In this document: positions 1 to 9,553 of the stretch, piece after piece | How the letters are laid out: every line of letters begins with the position of its first letter | Numbering within the stretch: position 1 is the first letter of the stretch | Assembly (NCBI GenBank): GCA_015680685.1 | Contig: MNCI01023335.1 | Location: forward strand, 68,720-90,670 | Length of the DNA: 21,951 nucleotides | Direction of reading: 5' to 3' | DNA from: Gnetum montanum | Taxonomy: Eukaryota; Streptophyta; Gnetopsida; Gnetales; Gnetaceae | The notes under the pieces: model-generated | Databases searched by the model: none | Told to the model about the DNA's origin: nothing | The model's input: the letters and a program-made list of their open reading frames with translations, nothing else | Program-made: the position numbers and the translations under genes

Positions 1-213
1 ATCAATGGGTAGGTTGGCTTGGATCTTGACACAAATAAAATTATATTGTTCGGGTGTAAGAGTTGCATGAATAGGGCCTTTGCCTTGTAACCTGAGGGAT
101 TGGTGTGTAGGGCCTTGAGGATTTATGTGTTCAATAACGGTTATGGATTCCGTAGTAGTCACAGGGTTTGAAGCAATTGGTAGTGTTACTGGGTTTACTT
201 GGGGAGATTCCAT
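1..213 (-). CDS. Partial open frame after an LTR primer site, possible gag N-terminus (runs off the window)
   Basis: On the minus strand a frame is open from base 360 to base 1. The first Met in it is at 213-211, giving 71 codons inside the window, and the stop immediately upstream is at 363-361. I do not recognise the protein by sequence. The N-terminal part is rich in Pro, Thr and Ser, with a Met-Glu-Ser-Pro start and later a Thr-Pro-Glu-Gln-Tyr stretch. Its position, about 165 bases downstream of a minus-strand primer-binding site and LTR end, is where the gag gene of an LTR retrotransposon begins; that is the only reason for suggesting gag. There is no zinc knuckle or other domain in the visible part. 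It is intact as far as it can be seen, unlike the heavily broken plus-strand element, so this insertion may be younger. It could instead be a leader ORF or chance open frame. Confidence 0.35.
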   Translation of the reverse strand, partial: MESPQVNPVTLPIASNPVTTTESITVIEHINPQGPTHQSLRLQGKGPIHATLTPEQYNFICVKIQANLPID

Positions 214-376
214 GATAAATGTGAATGGACTGGGATAGATGAATGGAGGTGGATCATAAGCAGTTGTAGTGTGGGGTGACACAAGCTTAGTGTGATCAAC
301 AGGGATGAAGAGACTCAAATGGGCAAGATGGATGAGTTTTGATAGGTAGTGAGGTTTTAATTAATAACAAGAAAGT

Positions 377-395
377 GGCCCTCCTTCTAGCGCCA
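377..395 (-). other. LTR retrotransposon primer-binding site, tRNA-Asn-like
   Basis: Read on the minus strand this is TGGCGCTAGAAGGAGGGCC. It begins with the TGG complement of a tRNA CCA end and lies five bases beyond a probable LTR end (GTCAGTACA, minus strand, ending at 401). From memory, its complement matches the 3' end of plant tRNA-Asn(GUU); this was not checked against a tRNA set. It fixes the element's orientation as leftward. Confidence 0.7.
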
Positions 396-1016
396 AAAAC
401 TGTACTGACCTAAATCGTCGGTGTAAGGCTGAAAAGGAAACAGACACCGAGAGATCGTCGGGCAGCCACAGCTGACCCTACCTTCGCTTGAGGGCAAGCT
501 GGAAAAGGGGACGAAGGCAGAGTGCCTTGGATGGTTTGCACGCAAATCAACCAAGGACTTCCCCGAGCATAAGCTACGGCTAGTGCTGGGGTTATTATAA
601 ACAGGATGTAAATGGAATAAACAATGATACGAAATGTAAATAAAGCATACTGAGTTATGAATAAAGCGTAAACAAAGTTTATATTGTAAACAGAATATAA
701 ATTGAGGTAAATAATGTAAATGAGAAGCAATAATGAAACTGTATTGTATTGTTTTTAAATAAGAATATGCACCGGTCAAAGCATAGTTGCACAAGTGTGG
801 ATGGCAAGTCAAACGCCTAGCCCCAGAATGATATGATGCAATGATGTGATGATGAAATGTGATGAATGTGAGAAGAACTCGAAAGTCAAAAATCGAATGT
901 GCTGAGCACCCAAGGATTGCAAGTTCTGTCCTCCTTCAGAATTTTCAATCTCTCCAATCTTTGTCTCTTCCTCTCCCTTCTCTCTTGCTGCTTTTTTTTG
1001 TTTCTCTTTGCCTCTC

Positions 1017-1164
1017 TACCTCTTCTCCCCTTTCTTCTTCCAATTTGTGTGAATTGGTAGGGTATTTATAGGTTTGGGCTAGGGTTTTGNTTACCTCTTC
1101 TCCCCTTTCTTCTTCCAATTTGTGTGAATTGGTAGGGTATTTATAGGTTTGGGCTAGGGTTTTG
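1017..1164. repeat. 73-bp perfect duplication flanking a single N (probable assembly artefact)
   Basis: Bases 1017-1089 are identical to 1092-1164 at an offset of 75, with the single N at 1090 and one extra T between the copies. Exact identity right up to an ambiguous base is what an unmerged overlap of two contig ends would give. The copies contain the LTR TATA box and a CT-rich leader. See the similar case at 13444-13556. Confidence 0.85.
1063..1070 (-). promoter_or_regulatory. TATA box of the left-facing LTR (first copy)
   Basis: Minus-strand TATAAATA in the context CCTATAAATACCC. It is repeated at 1145-1138 in the duplicated segment, and only one copy is probably real in the genome. Transcription would run leftwards towards the primer-binding site at 395. 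Confidence 0.55.
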
Positions 1165-1337
1165 GCTAGGGTTTGCTTTGACCAGGTTCAATGTATCTAT
1201 GCTGGAAAGTTGTACATGAGTTGGATGTGTGTTGGCAATTTGCCTTCCTTGACCAAGTTCAATGTATTTTACAACTTATGGGTCATTCTAGCCCATAAAA
1301 TACAAATAATTAGAAAAACAAGCCCTTCAGCGATACA

Positions 1338-2104
1338 ATTTTTTTTTAAAAAAATCAGCTCTAGCTGCGGCTCCCTTGAAAAATTATATTATTTTTTTCT
1401 TTGTTTTCTTTTCCCCTTTTTTTTAATGTCGTTCGGCTCGTCTTAGGTCTTGCTATCAAAGGCACAATTTAGGTAAGATGCCCACATGCATCTCACTGTG
1501 AATCAAGCGCTTGGTCATGATCGCGCTGGTGCTCTGCCTGCCTGCTTGGAAAAGCAGAAAATACTTCCTTCTCCACTTCTTTCTCCACCTCCTCCCATTG
1601 ATGTTTGTAGTATCATTCCACATATGAACAATGCATTTGGAGAGTTCCAACGTGCAGGAAGCTGTTGGTGTCATTGAATGGAGTATAAATTTGGATGGTG
1701 CCTCCACCAGTTTCGTTCTCGAAATTCCTAACACCTGCATTTTTGCTGTTGCTTGATCTAGCTCATCCACCTCCTTCCCAGAGATTGAACATGGATCCCA
1801 TCTAGATCCAAGCTTACGTGTCCATGGATCTCACATATTCAACGTAGTAGTCATCATTTCTTTTTTTCATTGGAAATTTCAATTTCCCCTTATTGTATAT
1901 TCCGGTGCTATGCATAATTTCGAGAATACGGGGCTCCTGGCGCTTCTGGTTGTTGCTTCCACTGCTTGCTATTTTGGAAATCTGGCTCTGCAGTAGCTAA
2001 GTTCTGCTTCAAAAAACGTGAAATTTTAGCAACCTGAGAGCGGATTTTTGTTTGTTCTTGATTCAGTTACTCGCAATCTTGGATTCCAATCTGGTTGCTG
2101 GTTG
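1338..2104. other. Unassigned sequence between the LTR and the GC-rich island
   Basis: No recognisable gene or repeat. It begins with T/A homopolymer runs (1340-1360, 1385-1425). The longest open frame is a 104-codon minus-strand ORF (1770-1456) with no family resemblance I can name. The composition is ordinary and AT-rich. Confidence 0.4.
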
Positions 2105-2790
2105 AGGCATGGGAGATAGAAGGGATTATTTACGGCTGCAGCAGAGAAGTAGTGGCAGCGACGCTGCAGGAGAAAAAAATAGTGGCAGGCAGCAAATAGT
2201 GATAGCAAGGATGATGTAGCAGCGGTAGGGACGGCACAGCAGCGGCAGGCACGATGGCAGGCTTGGGAGCGAGAGCAGGGACGCGTTAGATGGCGGTGGT
2301 GCAGCAGAAACAATGACACAACGGTGGTAGAAACAACGCCACAGAGGGGCAGAGGAAGCAGCGAAGTGGCAGCGGCAGAAGACGCGAAGTGGCAGGTGTA
2401 GGAGATAGCAACGGGCAGAAAATAATGGGCGACGCGGCATGCAGTGGGAGCACAGAGGCAGCACGGTGATAGGCAGCGCGGGAGTCAGCGGGGGACACGG
2501 CAAATAAAAAAGCGAGATGGTTGTAGTGGCAAAAAGCGGAGGAAGAGCTTTTGTCGTCGATGGAAGGGTGGCAGTATAGCAAGCAGCGGTAGGGGCGGAA
2601 CAGCAGCGCGGCAGCGGTGGAAGACTGGTGACGCAGCAACCGTGTGCACAGCAACGCGGTGCTGTAGACTCACAGCATCTGGAAGACGATCCTTACATGC
2701 CCAACCAGAGCGACGGTGGCGGCGCAAGAGGCGACGATCATGGAGCTACTGCTGGAGACCGTATGGCAGGCAACGCAGAAGTGGTAATAC
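2105..2790. repeat. GC-rich CAG/CGG-flavoured island with an internal direct repeat
   Basis: This stretch is about 60 percent G+C by eye (37 of 60 in the line at 2341) in an otherwise AT-rich window, and purine-rich on the plus strand. Words such as GCAGCGG, GTGGCAG and GCGAAGTGGCAG recur irregularly. A 27-bp segment at 2218-2244 returns at 2582-2608 with two mismatches. Open frames are present on both strands (for example 2444-2860 plus and 2654-2286 minus). Their products are dominated by Arg/Gly/Gln or by Cys/Leu/Ser/Pro, as expected from a biased composition, not from a folded protein. It may be a degenerate simple repeat or the untranslated leader or LTR of an unrecognised element. An AATAAA lies at 2856-2861, just beyond it. 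Confidence 0.5.
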
Positions 2791-3384
2791 GACAGTAGTA
2801 GTGGCGGAAGCACAGGAGGAGTTCCTTGTGAAATTCTGTAAATATTTTGCTCTGAAATAAATTTCTCAGTGAGAAACCTCTCTCACAGTGGAACTCGTTC
2901 CAGTTCCATAGGCCTGGCGATTTAGTTGCCAAAATCCTACGAACTTGCTTCAAGTAAATGCTGATGCAGAAGGTTACTCTAAATTTTAGCAGAATTTGCA
3001 GCGGGTGTTGATTTTGGGCTTTAATGTGACTTGGACTGCACTCATGCCTAGCATGACTTCTGGCATATCCGGCATCCAATGTGATAACTCTGTGTGATAT
3101 TGATGCATGCTTCATTTGCCTTGTGTCTTCCGGTGTTGTGAGCACTTCATTCTTCTAGGGAGAACATATCTTCTTGAATATATATATATATATTTTGAAA
3201 ACACAACATAAGATAGAAGAATCTTTCACGTCCTTGGGGCCTTTAAGATTGCTAATAAACTCATCTTCTTGCACCAGTGCATATTGATCCCCTGTGTAAG
3301 ATCTGGATAATTTTCTGAATGCTTGAAAGTGCTTGAATCATTTTCCATTCAAAGTGCTAAGCTGAAATTGGTGGTGTTTCAGTG
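2791..3384. other. Unassigned sequence upstream of the gag relic, with a short (TA)n run
   Basis: No gene is recognised. It contains an AATAAA at 2856-2861, a small GTGAGA/TCTCAC inverted repeat near 2870-2890, and an alternating TA microsatellite at about 3177-3194. The N-terminal gag and 5' LTR expected upstream of the element at 3385 are not visible here, so a truncation or older insertion boundary probably lies around 3200-3385. Confidence 0.4.
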
Positions 3385-4254
3385 GAGTCTAACTTTGATG
3401 ATGAAACCGAATGTGACATTTGTCAATATGAACATCCAAAGGGATGTTGCCCTATGGTGTCAAACTTACAAGAGTCTAGAGTGTATGCATTGAATCTTTG
3501 CCTAGCATGTAGGCAAGCTCCAATATGATTGTCTTACCCTCAATGTAGTCCAAGACAGTTCCACTAGCAACAAAAAGCTTACTACCCAAGTGGAACTCCT
3601 CCATAACCATACAAAAAATACCAACAATGATATCAACCACAATCGTGGGGGATGCCACCATCAAGGCAGCAATACCCTTATAGGTAATTGGATCCATATA
3701 GGTACTATGTTTAGCAACCGATCTCCCTTAGAAGTTCTGCTAGTCATGCATCATTCCAACATCACTATTACCCTCCAGAGTACCATTGAACACATTCATC
3801 ATCTACTCGAGGGAAAAACCCATATCCGTATCCTTATTGTCCTCGACATCCCTCTACACCTACACCTTCACCTTTAGCTCAATTATGTCTTGCGTCATCC
3901 ATGCAGTGTGAAATTCCTCCATAGCCGAAACAATGAAATGCTATAAGGGCTGTGCATTCACAATCATTTTTTCAACCAAGTGGTCTAGATAATTGATCAA
4001 GGAAATGACCTTTCTTCTGGCCCAACAATCCTCTCCAGCCCTCACAACCTACTTTGGTTGATCATGCTGCATCTCCAGCATCCTCATCCTCTATGTCAAA
4101 TACCTTCGAGTGCCCTTCAAACCAAACACTACCTAGGATTCACATGATAATGCTAACTCATGCTATTTCTAACTGGATTAAGGCTGGAAACCTTTGTACA
4201 AAAAGATTTGATCTTAGAAGTCCACTCATTTATCTACAGATTGTTGGATAAGAG
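3385..4254 (+). pseudogene. gag: Gag C-terminal relic of a Ty3/gypsy element, zinc knuckle present
   Basis: Gag coats the retrotransposon RNA and forms the particle. In the frame that later gives protease (codons starting at positions equal to 1 modulo 3), bases 3412-3450 encode a CX2CX3HX4C zinc knuckle (Cys-Asp-Ile-Cys ... His ... Cys-Cys-Pro), the short knuckle form of plant Athila-type Gag. After it comes a stretch rich in Gln, Pro and Tyr (about 3560-3850), as found in the Gag tail, leading without a frame change into protease. At least ten in-frame stops break it, several where Gln would be expected. The N-terminal two thirds of Gag are missing; the frame closes at a TAA at 3358-3360 and the sequence upstream is not gag-like. 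The link is inferred from the knuckle, composition and frame continuity, not from similarity along the whole length. Confidence 0.6.
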
Positions 4255-5040
4255 CCCTGCAAAGCTCTTCTTGACTTTGGTTCCAAAGTTAACCTCATCT
4301 TCCATGATATGTACAAGGCCTAAAACCTACCATCTCTTAAGAAGAGCAACATCCATTTAGAATTAGTATATTAGTTGATTACTGTTGCTTTGGGATTAGT
4401 AGAGGACATTGTGACCATAGTTTGTGGATGGTTCTATCCTAATGATTTTCTGGTAATTAAGGTGGACAATTGCAAAAGTGACTTCCCCATCATTATGGAA
4501 AGGGCTTGGTTAAGCACGGTTGATGTACAAATGGGAATAAGGTAACTATCCTTAGAAATATCCAAGGAAAATGAGCTAGGCAAAATTGAGAAGAAGCATA
4601 TTCCATGCATCATGTACAATGATAATGGGTGCAATTGAGTGTAAAAGATTTGGTCAATCAAAAGCACATACATTAAGGAATGCAATCAGTGTGTGCAAGA
4701 AATTAACATTCAATGTTGTCTATACATAGTAACCACAAAGCAAGAGGCCACCTAGTGGCTGATAGCTAATTCAAATAGCAGCATAATATGTATGAAGCCA
4801 ACTAAGAGTCTAACATGTGCATATGTTGAAGGCATGGACAAGATTAAACAAGTTCATTCCCAACTCTCTAATGAAGATGATGATACCTATTGGGGAGAGT
4901 TGGAGATCTCAGTTCACTTCAAGGAGGAGCCCTTAGAACTAAAAAATTTGCCAGCCAGTATGGAGTATGCATTTTTAAAGAATGGAAAACCAGTCATCAT
5001 TAATGCCAAACTTACTCTTGAAAAAAAAGAAAAGTTTTGA
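4255..5040 (+). pseudogene. pol: Retropepsin-type aspartic protease relic and linker
   Basis: The protease processes the Gag-Pol polyprotein. The active-site region reads Ala-Leu-Leu-Asp-Phe-Gly-Ser, with the catalytic Asp codon at 4273-4275. Families normally have Asp-Ser/Thr-Gly-Ser/Ala, so the middle residue is altered. A flap-like Gly and a hydrophobic stretch follow at about 4390-4500, ending in an Ile-Ile-Met-Glu-Arg-Ala-Trp-Leu segment that fits the C-terminal protease helix (usually a Gly-Arg-Pro-Phe-Leu type). The linker to reverse transcriptase includes a clean 82-codon stretch at 4792-5040 rich in Glu and Lys. About nine in-frame stops interrupt 4250-4760. The reading frame is the same as in gag and in the later pol domains. 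Confidence 0.65.
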
Positions 5041-5045
5041 AAGTG

Positions 5046-5800
5046 GTGAATAAATGGTCAACAACCTTTGCTTGGTCATATCTAGAATTAACAAGAATCG
5101 ATCCAAGGATATGCTAGCATTGCATCTACATTGACCCAGCCATGAAGCCTAGGAGGTAGCCACAAAGGTGGTTGAACCCTAAATTAAAATAAATTGTCAA
5201 AGAGGAGATAGAACAACTCCTCAAGGTAGGGTTCATCTATCTAATCACGGATAGTGAATGGGTTAGTCCACTCATGGTAGTACCAAAAAAGGATGGCAAA
5301 TGGTGAGTTTGCATTGAATTTAGGCTGTTAAACATGGAAACATTTAAAGATCATTTTCTCTTGCCATTTGTAGATCAAGTATTAGATACCATATCCAAGC
5401 ATTGTTATTATAGTTTCTTGGATGGTTATAATGGCTATACTCGTGCCAGAAGAACAGGCCAAGACAACATTCACGAGTCCCTAGGGAACTTTTACATACT
5501 GTAAGATTCCATTTGGCCTATGTAATGCCCCTGCAACATTTCAATGCTTGGTCCTGAGTATCTTTTAACAACAAATTTGTAGTGATGTTAAATTTTTCAT
5601 GGATGACTTCTCCACCTATGGAGTTATATTTAAGCAAGCCTTGGACCGACTTGAGCAAGTACTAAAGAGATGTGTAGAGACAAACCTATGGCTCAAATGG
5701 GAAAAGATCCATCTCATGGTCCAAGAAGGCATTGTGCTAGGGCACTGAATTTCATAGAAAGGGATTGAGGTAGACCAAGAAAAGATAATGGTCATCCAAG
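5046..5800 (+). pseudogene. pol: Reverse transcriptase relic, Ty3/gypsy Athila/Tat type
   Basis: Reverse transcriptase copies the element RNA into DNA. The N-terminal segment (about 5046-5455) is in a shifted frame. It shows Trp-Val-Ser-Pro, Val-Pro-Lys-Lys-Asp-Gly-Lys-Trp and Lys-Asp-His-Phe-Leu-Leu-Pro-Phe, followed by Ser-Phe-Leu-Asp-Gly-Tyr, where the Asp is a catalytic residue; these are hallmarks of plant Ty3/gypsy elements and of Athila-like ones in particular. From about 5455 the frame returns to that of protease: Pro-Phe-Gly-Leu-Cys-Asn-Ala-Pro-Ala-Thr-Phe is followed by the active-site Phe-Met-Asp-Asp (Met codon at 5599). So two indels, near 5040 and 5455, flank a locally shifted block. 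In-frame stops include TGA at 5326 and TAG near 5470. It cannot encode an active enzyme. Confidence 0.9.
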
Positions 5801-6420
5801 GAATAACACACCAACGTGAGATTGTTAAAGATGTTTGGTCATTCCTTGGACACACTTGTTACTACTGGAAATGTATTGAGAATTTCTCTAAGATTGCAAA
5901 GTTGTTGGTAGAACTTACAAAGAAGGATGCACCTTTCATTTGGACCAAAGAATGTGAACATGCATTCCAACAATTAAAGGAGAAACTCGTAGAAACACCA
6001 ATCCTACAAGCACCAAATTGGTCCAATTGATTCCATATCATGATAGACGCATCTAACTATGCTTTGGGAGCAGTGCTCATGTAGTTGGATGATAAGAAAT
6101 ATCCATATTATATCCACTACGTGAGTAGAAGCATTGTGGGAGCACAATTTAATTACACCACCATGGAGAAAGAATTAATGGTAGTGGTGTATGCACTAGA
6201 AAATTTTAGAAATTATGTGCTAGGTTATAAGGTATTTGTACATATAGACCATAGTGCAATTTACTTCCTTATGAATAAGCCAATAGTGAGCCCTCATGTT
6301 ATACGGTGGCTTGTGATCTTGCAGGAATTTGATCTTACTATGGTAGATTGAAAAGGGACCGAGAATGTGGTCACTGACCACCTTTCTTGCTTAAGATGGG
6401 ATCACAAAGAGGAGGAGAGC
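5801..6420 (+). pseudogene. pol: RNase H relic with its connection domain
   Basis: RNase H removes the RNA strand during reverse transcription. After the RT thumb and a Phe-Leu-Gly-His segment at about 5845, the RNase H domain starts at Met-Ile-Asp-Ala-Ser (Asp codon at 6046). It continues through Tyr-Thr-Thr-Met-Glu-Lys-Glu-Leu (about 6155-6180) and Ile-Asp-His-Ser (Asp codon at 6247) to Val-Thr-Asp-His-Leu-Ser (Asp codon at 6376). The four acidic residues expected of the active site therefore all appear to be kept. The frame is unbroken by indels but has stops at 6028, 6082 and 6349. The sequence pattern is that of the ordinary Ty3/gypsy RNase H; no second, archaeal-type RNase H typical of Tat/Ogre elements was seen. 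Confidence 0.9.
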
Positions 6421-7790
6421 CTACTCTCTGATCAGTTTCCAGATGAACTCCTCTTTATCGGAGCAATAAATGAAAAAACACCTAAAAAAACAATATGGTA
6501 TAATGGCATCCTCACATATCTTCTTACTCAAGAGATGCAATAGGACTTGGATTTTAGGAAGAAGAAAAAATTTCTCCATTGTGTTAAATACTTCATGGAA
6601 ATCAATGGACACCTTTACAAGGTGTGTGTCAATGGCCTAATTTGTTGGTATGTCCTTGACGAAGATCAACTACGTGTCCTCTAATATGCTCATGAATGGC
6701 CTTGTAGAGGCCACTATGCAAGGAGACACACAACCATAAAAATCTTGATGGCTAGATATTATTGGCCCACAATCTTTAGGGATGCCCACTAGTTTATCAA
6801 GTATTGTGAACATTGTCAATGTGATGGGGGGATGACCACTCACATGGAAGGCCCTCAATAGTGGATTCAACCACTGGAGCCTTTCAACATATGGGGCATG
6901 GAATTCATGGATTCCATCACACCCATGTTTAACAGGAACGCATATATTATAGTAGCAGTTGACTACTACTCAAAATGGGTAGAAGCAGTAGCTGTTACTA
7001 ATTGTACATCATCCATTGTTGTTAAATTTATACAAAAAAATATTGTGGATAGGTTTGGAGTGCCACATTCACTAATTTATAGTAATGGAACTCATTTCAC
7101 AGGTGCCACATTTAGAAAAATAATGCAACACTCGAGGGTAGAACATAAATTAACAACACCTTACTATCCCCAAGCCAACAATCAAGCAGAGATAACCAAC
7201 TGGGAGATTACAAAAATACTAATGTGAACCATTAGCAAATATAGGAAGGATTGGAGTACAAAAATTAATGATGCTCTTTGGGCTTATCGTTCAAGTTGGA
7301 AATTTCCTATTGGATATTCTCCTTATAAGTTAGTGTATGGAAAACTTCCAATTCTTCCAATTCAATCTAAGCTCAATACACTTTCAACGACTTGTGATCT
7401 AAACCTTCACCTAAGTTTAGCACAGAAGAAAAGATTGATCAATCTAAACATGCTAAATAAAAATTTCTTAGTGGCCTTATCCTTGAATGAGGTGAACAAG
7501 GAATTTAGTAAGCAACATCATGACCTTAGAGTTAGGAAAGTAAAACTTCAACTCAGAGATAAGGTTCTTTATTGGAACCCCACAGATGTACCTCAAAAGA
7601 CAAAATTCCAAACATTGTGGGAGGGATCTTATATAATAGATCAAACCTTTTCCTTTGGGGCCATGATAATTTACAAACCTGCCATCTCAAATAAAAAGTA
7701 GTTGGTCAATATCCAACAAGTCAAACCTTTCCTAGAATCAAGATTGGCCAGTGTAACTACTACCTCAATAGATGGACAACCATTTTCTAT
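6421..7790 (+). pseudogene. pol: Integrase relic, zinc-binding, catalytic and C-terminal parts
   Basis: Integrase inserts the cDNA into the host chromosome. The N-terminal zinc-binding region lies at about 6685-6815, with a His-X6-His pair and a Cys-X2-Cys (Cys-Glu-His-Cys). The core follows Trp-Gly-Met-Glu-Phe-Met-Asp. The first catalytic Asp is at 6910, the Asn-Gly-Thr-His-Phe motif is at about 7084, and the third catalytic residue, Glu, is at 7189. The middle catalytic Asp expected just before Asn-Gly is replaced by Ser (AGT at 7081-7083). The C-terminal part has Leu-Arg-Asp-Lys-Val-Leu and ends with Val-Lys-Pro-Phe-Leu-Glu at about 7720, the usual Ty3/gypsy end. All of it is in one frame; stops are at about 6541, 6682, 6790, 6859, 7225 and 7699. 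Confidence 0.9.
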
Positions 7791-7815
7791 TTTTCAGATC
7801 TCCTCCCTCCAACTC

Positions 7816-7828
7816 AGTTGTGGGGGAG
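7816..7828 (+). other. Polypurine-tract-like site after pol
   Basis: AGTTGTGGGGGAG shortly after the last pol codons is a plausible primer for plus-strand DNA synthesis. Its 11-base core AGTTGTGGGGG recurs exactly at 13109-13119 in front of the probable 3' LTR. It may therefore mark an internal (central) polypurine tract, or the end of a different element. Confidence 0.5.
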
Positions 7829-8462
7829 ATGGCCATTTGTGCTACCTATTATCATGGCCTCTTAGTTTTTCTACCTTTTTGTTTTTCACATTTTTGATTT
7901 TACAAATTTTTGATTTTCAAATTTTTCCAATTCTATATCATTTTTAGTATCTTTTAACTTTCTTGATTATTTTACACTTTCCTATATATTTTACTTTATT
8001 TTGTTTCCTTTTGTTTAAGTTTGGTATTTTCTCATTTTTGCTAATAAATTTGCTTTATTTTCACAAGACACAATGATGTTGTTGTTGTTTATTAATGATG
8101 ATTTGTGCTTAATGTGTGATTGTTGATGTTTGGTTTCAATTTTTGAATTCTGATGTTTGATTACTTTGACATGGTTTATTTTTCATGGAATAGGTAGTGA
8201 GTCCACATCATTCACCCATCCAATGAACTCTATGATTTTCCTTGTTTTGGGAATTTGAGGTCCCTTTTCATTAAAGAAACTTTTAATTAATCAGTGACCT
8301 GGGTAGTTCTAGAATTAGGAAGGATCCAAAGGTTTGAAAAGGGTGTGACTTCAAGAGGACTCAATACTCTTTGTACTTTTCTTCTTTCTTGAGTGCTTGA
8401 ATGTTTTTCACAGACTTCTCATTGTTCCATATCACCCATTGAAGGAAGTCAAAATGATGTCG

Positions 8463-8722
8463 TTGCATGGTGTGGTTCCCATTTCAAAAAAAAAAAAAAA
8501 AAAAAAAAAAAAAACAAACAAACAAACAATGGAAATTCAAAGCACACTCGTTCAATATGAATAAGTCCTTGCATAGTGTGGTTCCCATTTAAAAAAAAAC
8601 AAACAAACAAACGATGGAAATTTAGAGGACACTCCTTTGACATGAATAAGTTCTTGCATGGTGTGGTTCCCATTTCCAACAAAAAAAAACTATGAAAATT
8701 GAAAGCACACCCCTTGGACAAA
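8463..8722 (+). repeat. Three-unit tandem repeat with A-tract and AAAC microsatellite
   Basis: The units start at TTGCATRGTGTGGTTCCCAT, at 8463, 8569 and 8654. Each continues into an A-run, CAAA repeats (in the first two units), then GGAAATT...AAGCACAC. The first unit is longer (106 against 85 bases) because its A-run has grown to 29 (8486-8514). The long T-runs on the minus strand create a spurious Phe-rich open frame. Confidence 0.85.
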
Positions 8723-8797
8723 TAAAAGGGCTACAAGCACTAGTTATGGAACTTGAAAGACATGCACCTATGCCTGAAGGTTCCCTCTAACTAAGGT

Positions 8798-8842
8798 CCT
8801 CTCTCTCTCACTCTCTCACTTCCTACTCCTCTCTCTCCTCTT
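8798..8842 (+). repeat. CT-rich low-complexity tract
   Basis: Imperfect CTCTCT microsatellite (CTCTCTCTCTCACTCTCTCA and following). No other meaning is visible. Confidence 0.7.
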
Positions 8843-9553
8843 TATGAAACTATGGTTGTTTTGTGGAAGCACTCTTGTGTCTCGAGTGGGTGGATCAGTC
8901 TTAGAGTGGTGATGTGAAGTCATTGAAAGTGGATGATTTTGGTTTGGACTAAGGATGAAACTTCTTGGGTTATTTTAACCACAGATCTCACAAGGGACTT
9001 CTTATGACCTCAATTTGGAACTCCATTCCAACTTTTATATCATCCATCCATGTTGCTATAATTCACTCATTTCCAAGTTCTATGTTATGCTATATGTCTT
9101 AGTTTGATGTGTTGGGATTCTTGAGTGGATTCTTTTAAGTTGGTCCCTAACTTTTCATGATCATTAAATCAACTATGGGGCCCATGCGCTTCTTAGTTGA
9201 GGTTATGTAAAGGCAAAAAGAGCATGAGCTTACTATGGGGAGGACCCACTTGCATAGCTTTTGGCTCGATTAGTTAAGGTTCCTTACCTTTGACATCACT
9301 ACTATCTTATATTTTGTATTTTCCATTGTGTAAATTGCTCAGTGCTCCTTAATCTTTCATTGCATTCATCCATTAAATTAATTTTTCTTTATTTTTTTAA
9401 ATTTATGAACTTCAATGCCCTCTTCTCATGATTTCATACTATTCTTGGTCTTCTAAGCTTTCATTTGATCCCAATTTCATTGAAAAATTCCTTGTATTTT
9501 GAAAGTTTGACCAAAGTTAATGAAAGTTAACAGTGTTCAACAATTGCATCACT

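Larger units (their letters stand above)
401..1337 (-). mobile_element. Left-facing LTR (5' LTR of an element leaving the window)
   Basis: The LTR 3' end is set by the minus-strand GTCAGTACA at 401, just before the primer-binding site. The other end is uncertain. A TGTATCGC start (minus strand) at 1337 would give matching TG...CA termini, but other TG starts exist near 1215 and 1275. A minus-strand TATA box (CTATAAATACC) lies in the middle, appearing twice because of the duplication around the N at 1090. Downstream of it comes a purine-rich leader (a CT tract on the plus strand at about 950-1050). Near the U3 end a 19-bp motif, TTGACCARGTTCAATGTAT, occurs twice (1178-1196 and 1249-1267) with one mismatch. 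No 3' LTR is available for comparison, so neither age nor target-site duplication can be judged. Confidence 0.6.

Noticed and set aside
387-812. Minus-strand open frames of 141 and 106 codons
   Set aside because: They lie inside the LTR, upstream of the primer-binding site, in a region with promoter, leader and terminal features, and have no recognisable motif.
859-1446. Short plus-strand open frames (70 and 94 codons)
   Set aside because: They run antisense through the LTR promoter and CT-rich leader, and one lies across duplicated assembly sequence; composition is Leu/Ser/Phe-rich as expected from a CT tract.
1456-1770. Minus-strand ORF of 104 codons
   Set aside because: It starts with Met and is of moderate length, but no family resemblance, no neighbouring gene structure and no codon signal were seen; kept only as part of an unassigned stretch.
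2444-2860. Plus-strand ORF of 138 codons, Arg/Gly-rich
   Set aside because: Overlapping long frames on the opposite strand and the biased GC-rich composition explain it without a gene.
8486-8514. Poly(A) tail of a LINE or processed pseudogene
   Set aside because: The A-run is internal to a repeat unit that occurs three times, with the same sequence continuing after each run.
8449-8721. Minus-strand ORF of 90 codons with repeated Cys/Phe words
   Set aside because: It is a translation of the three-unit tandem repeat and its A-runs.
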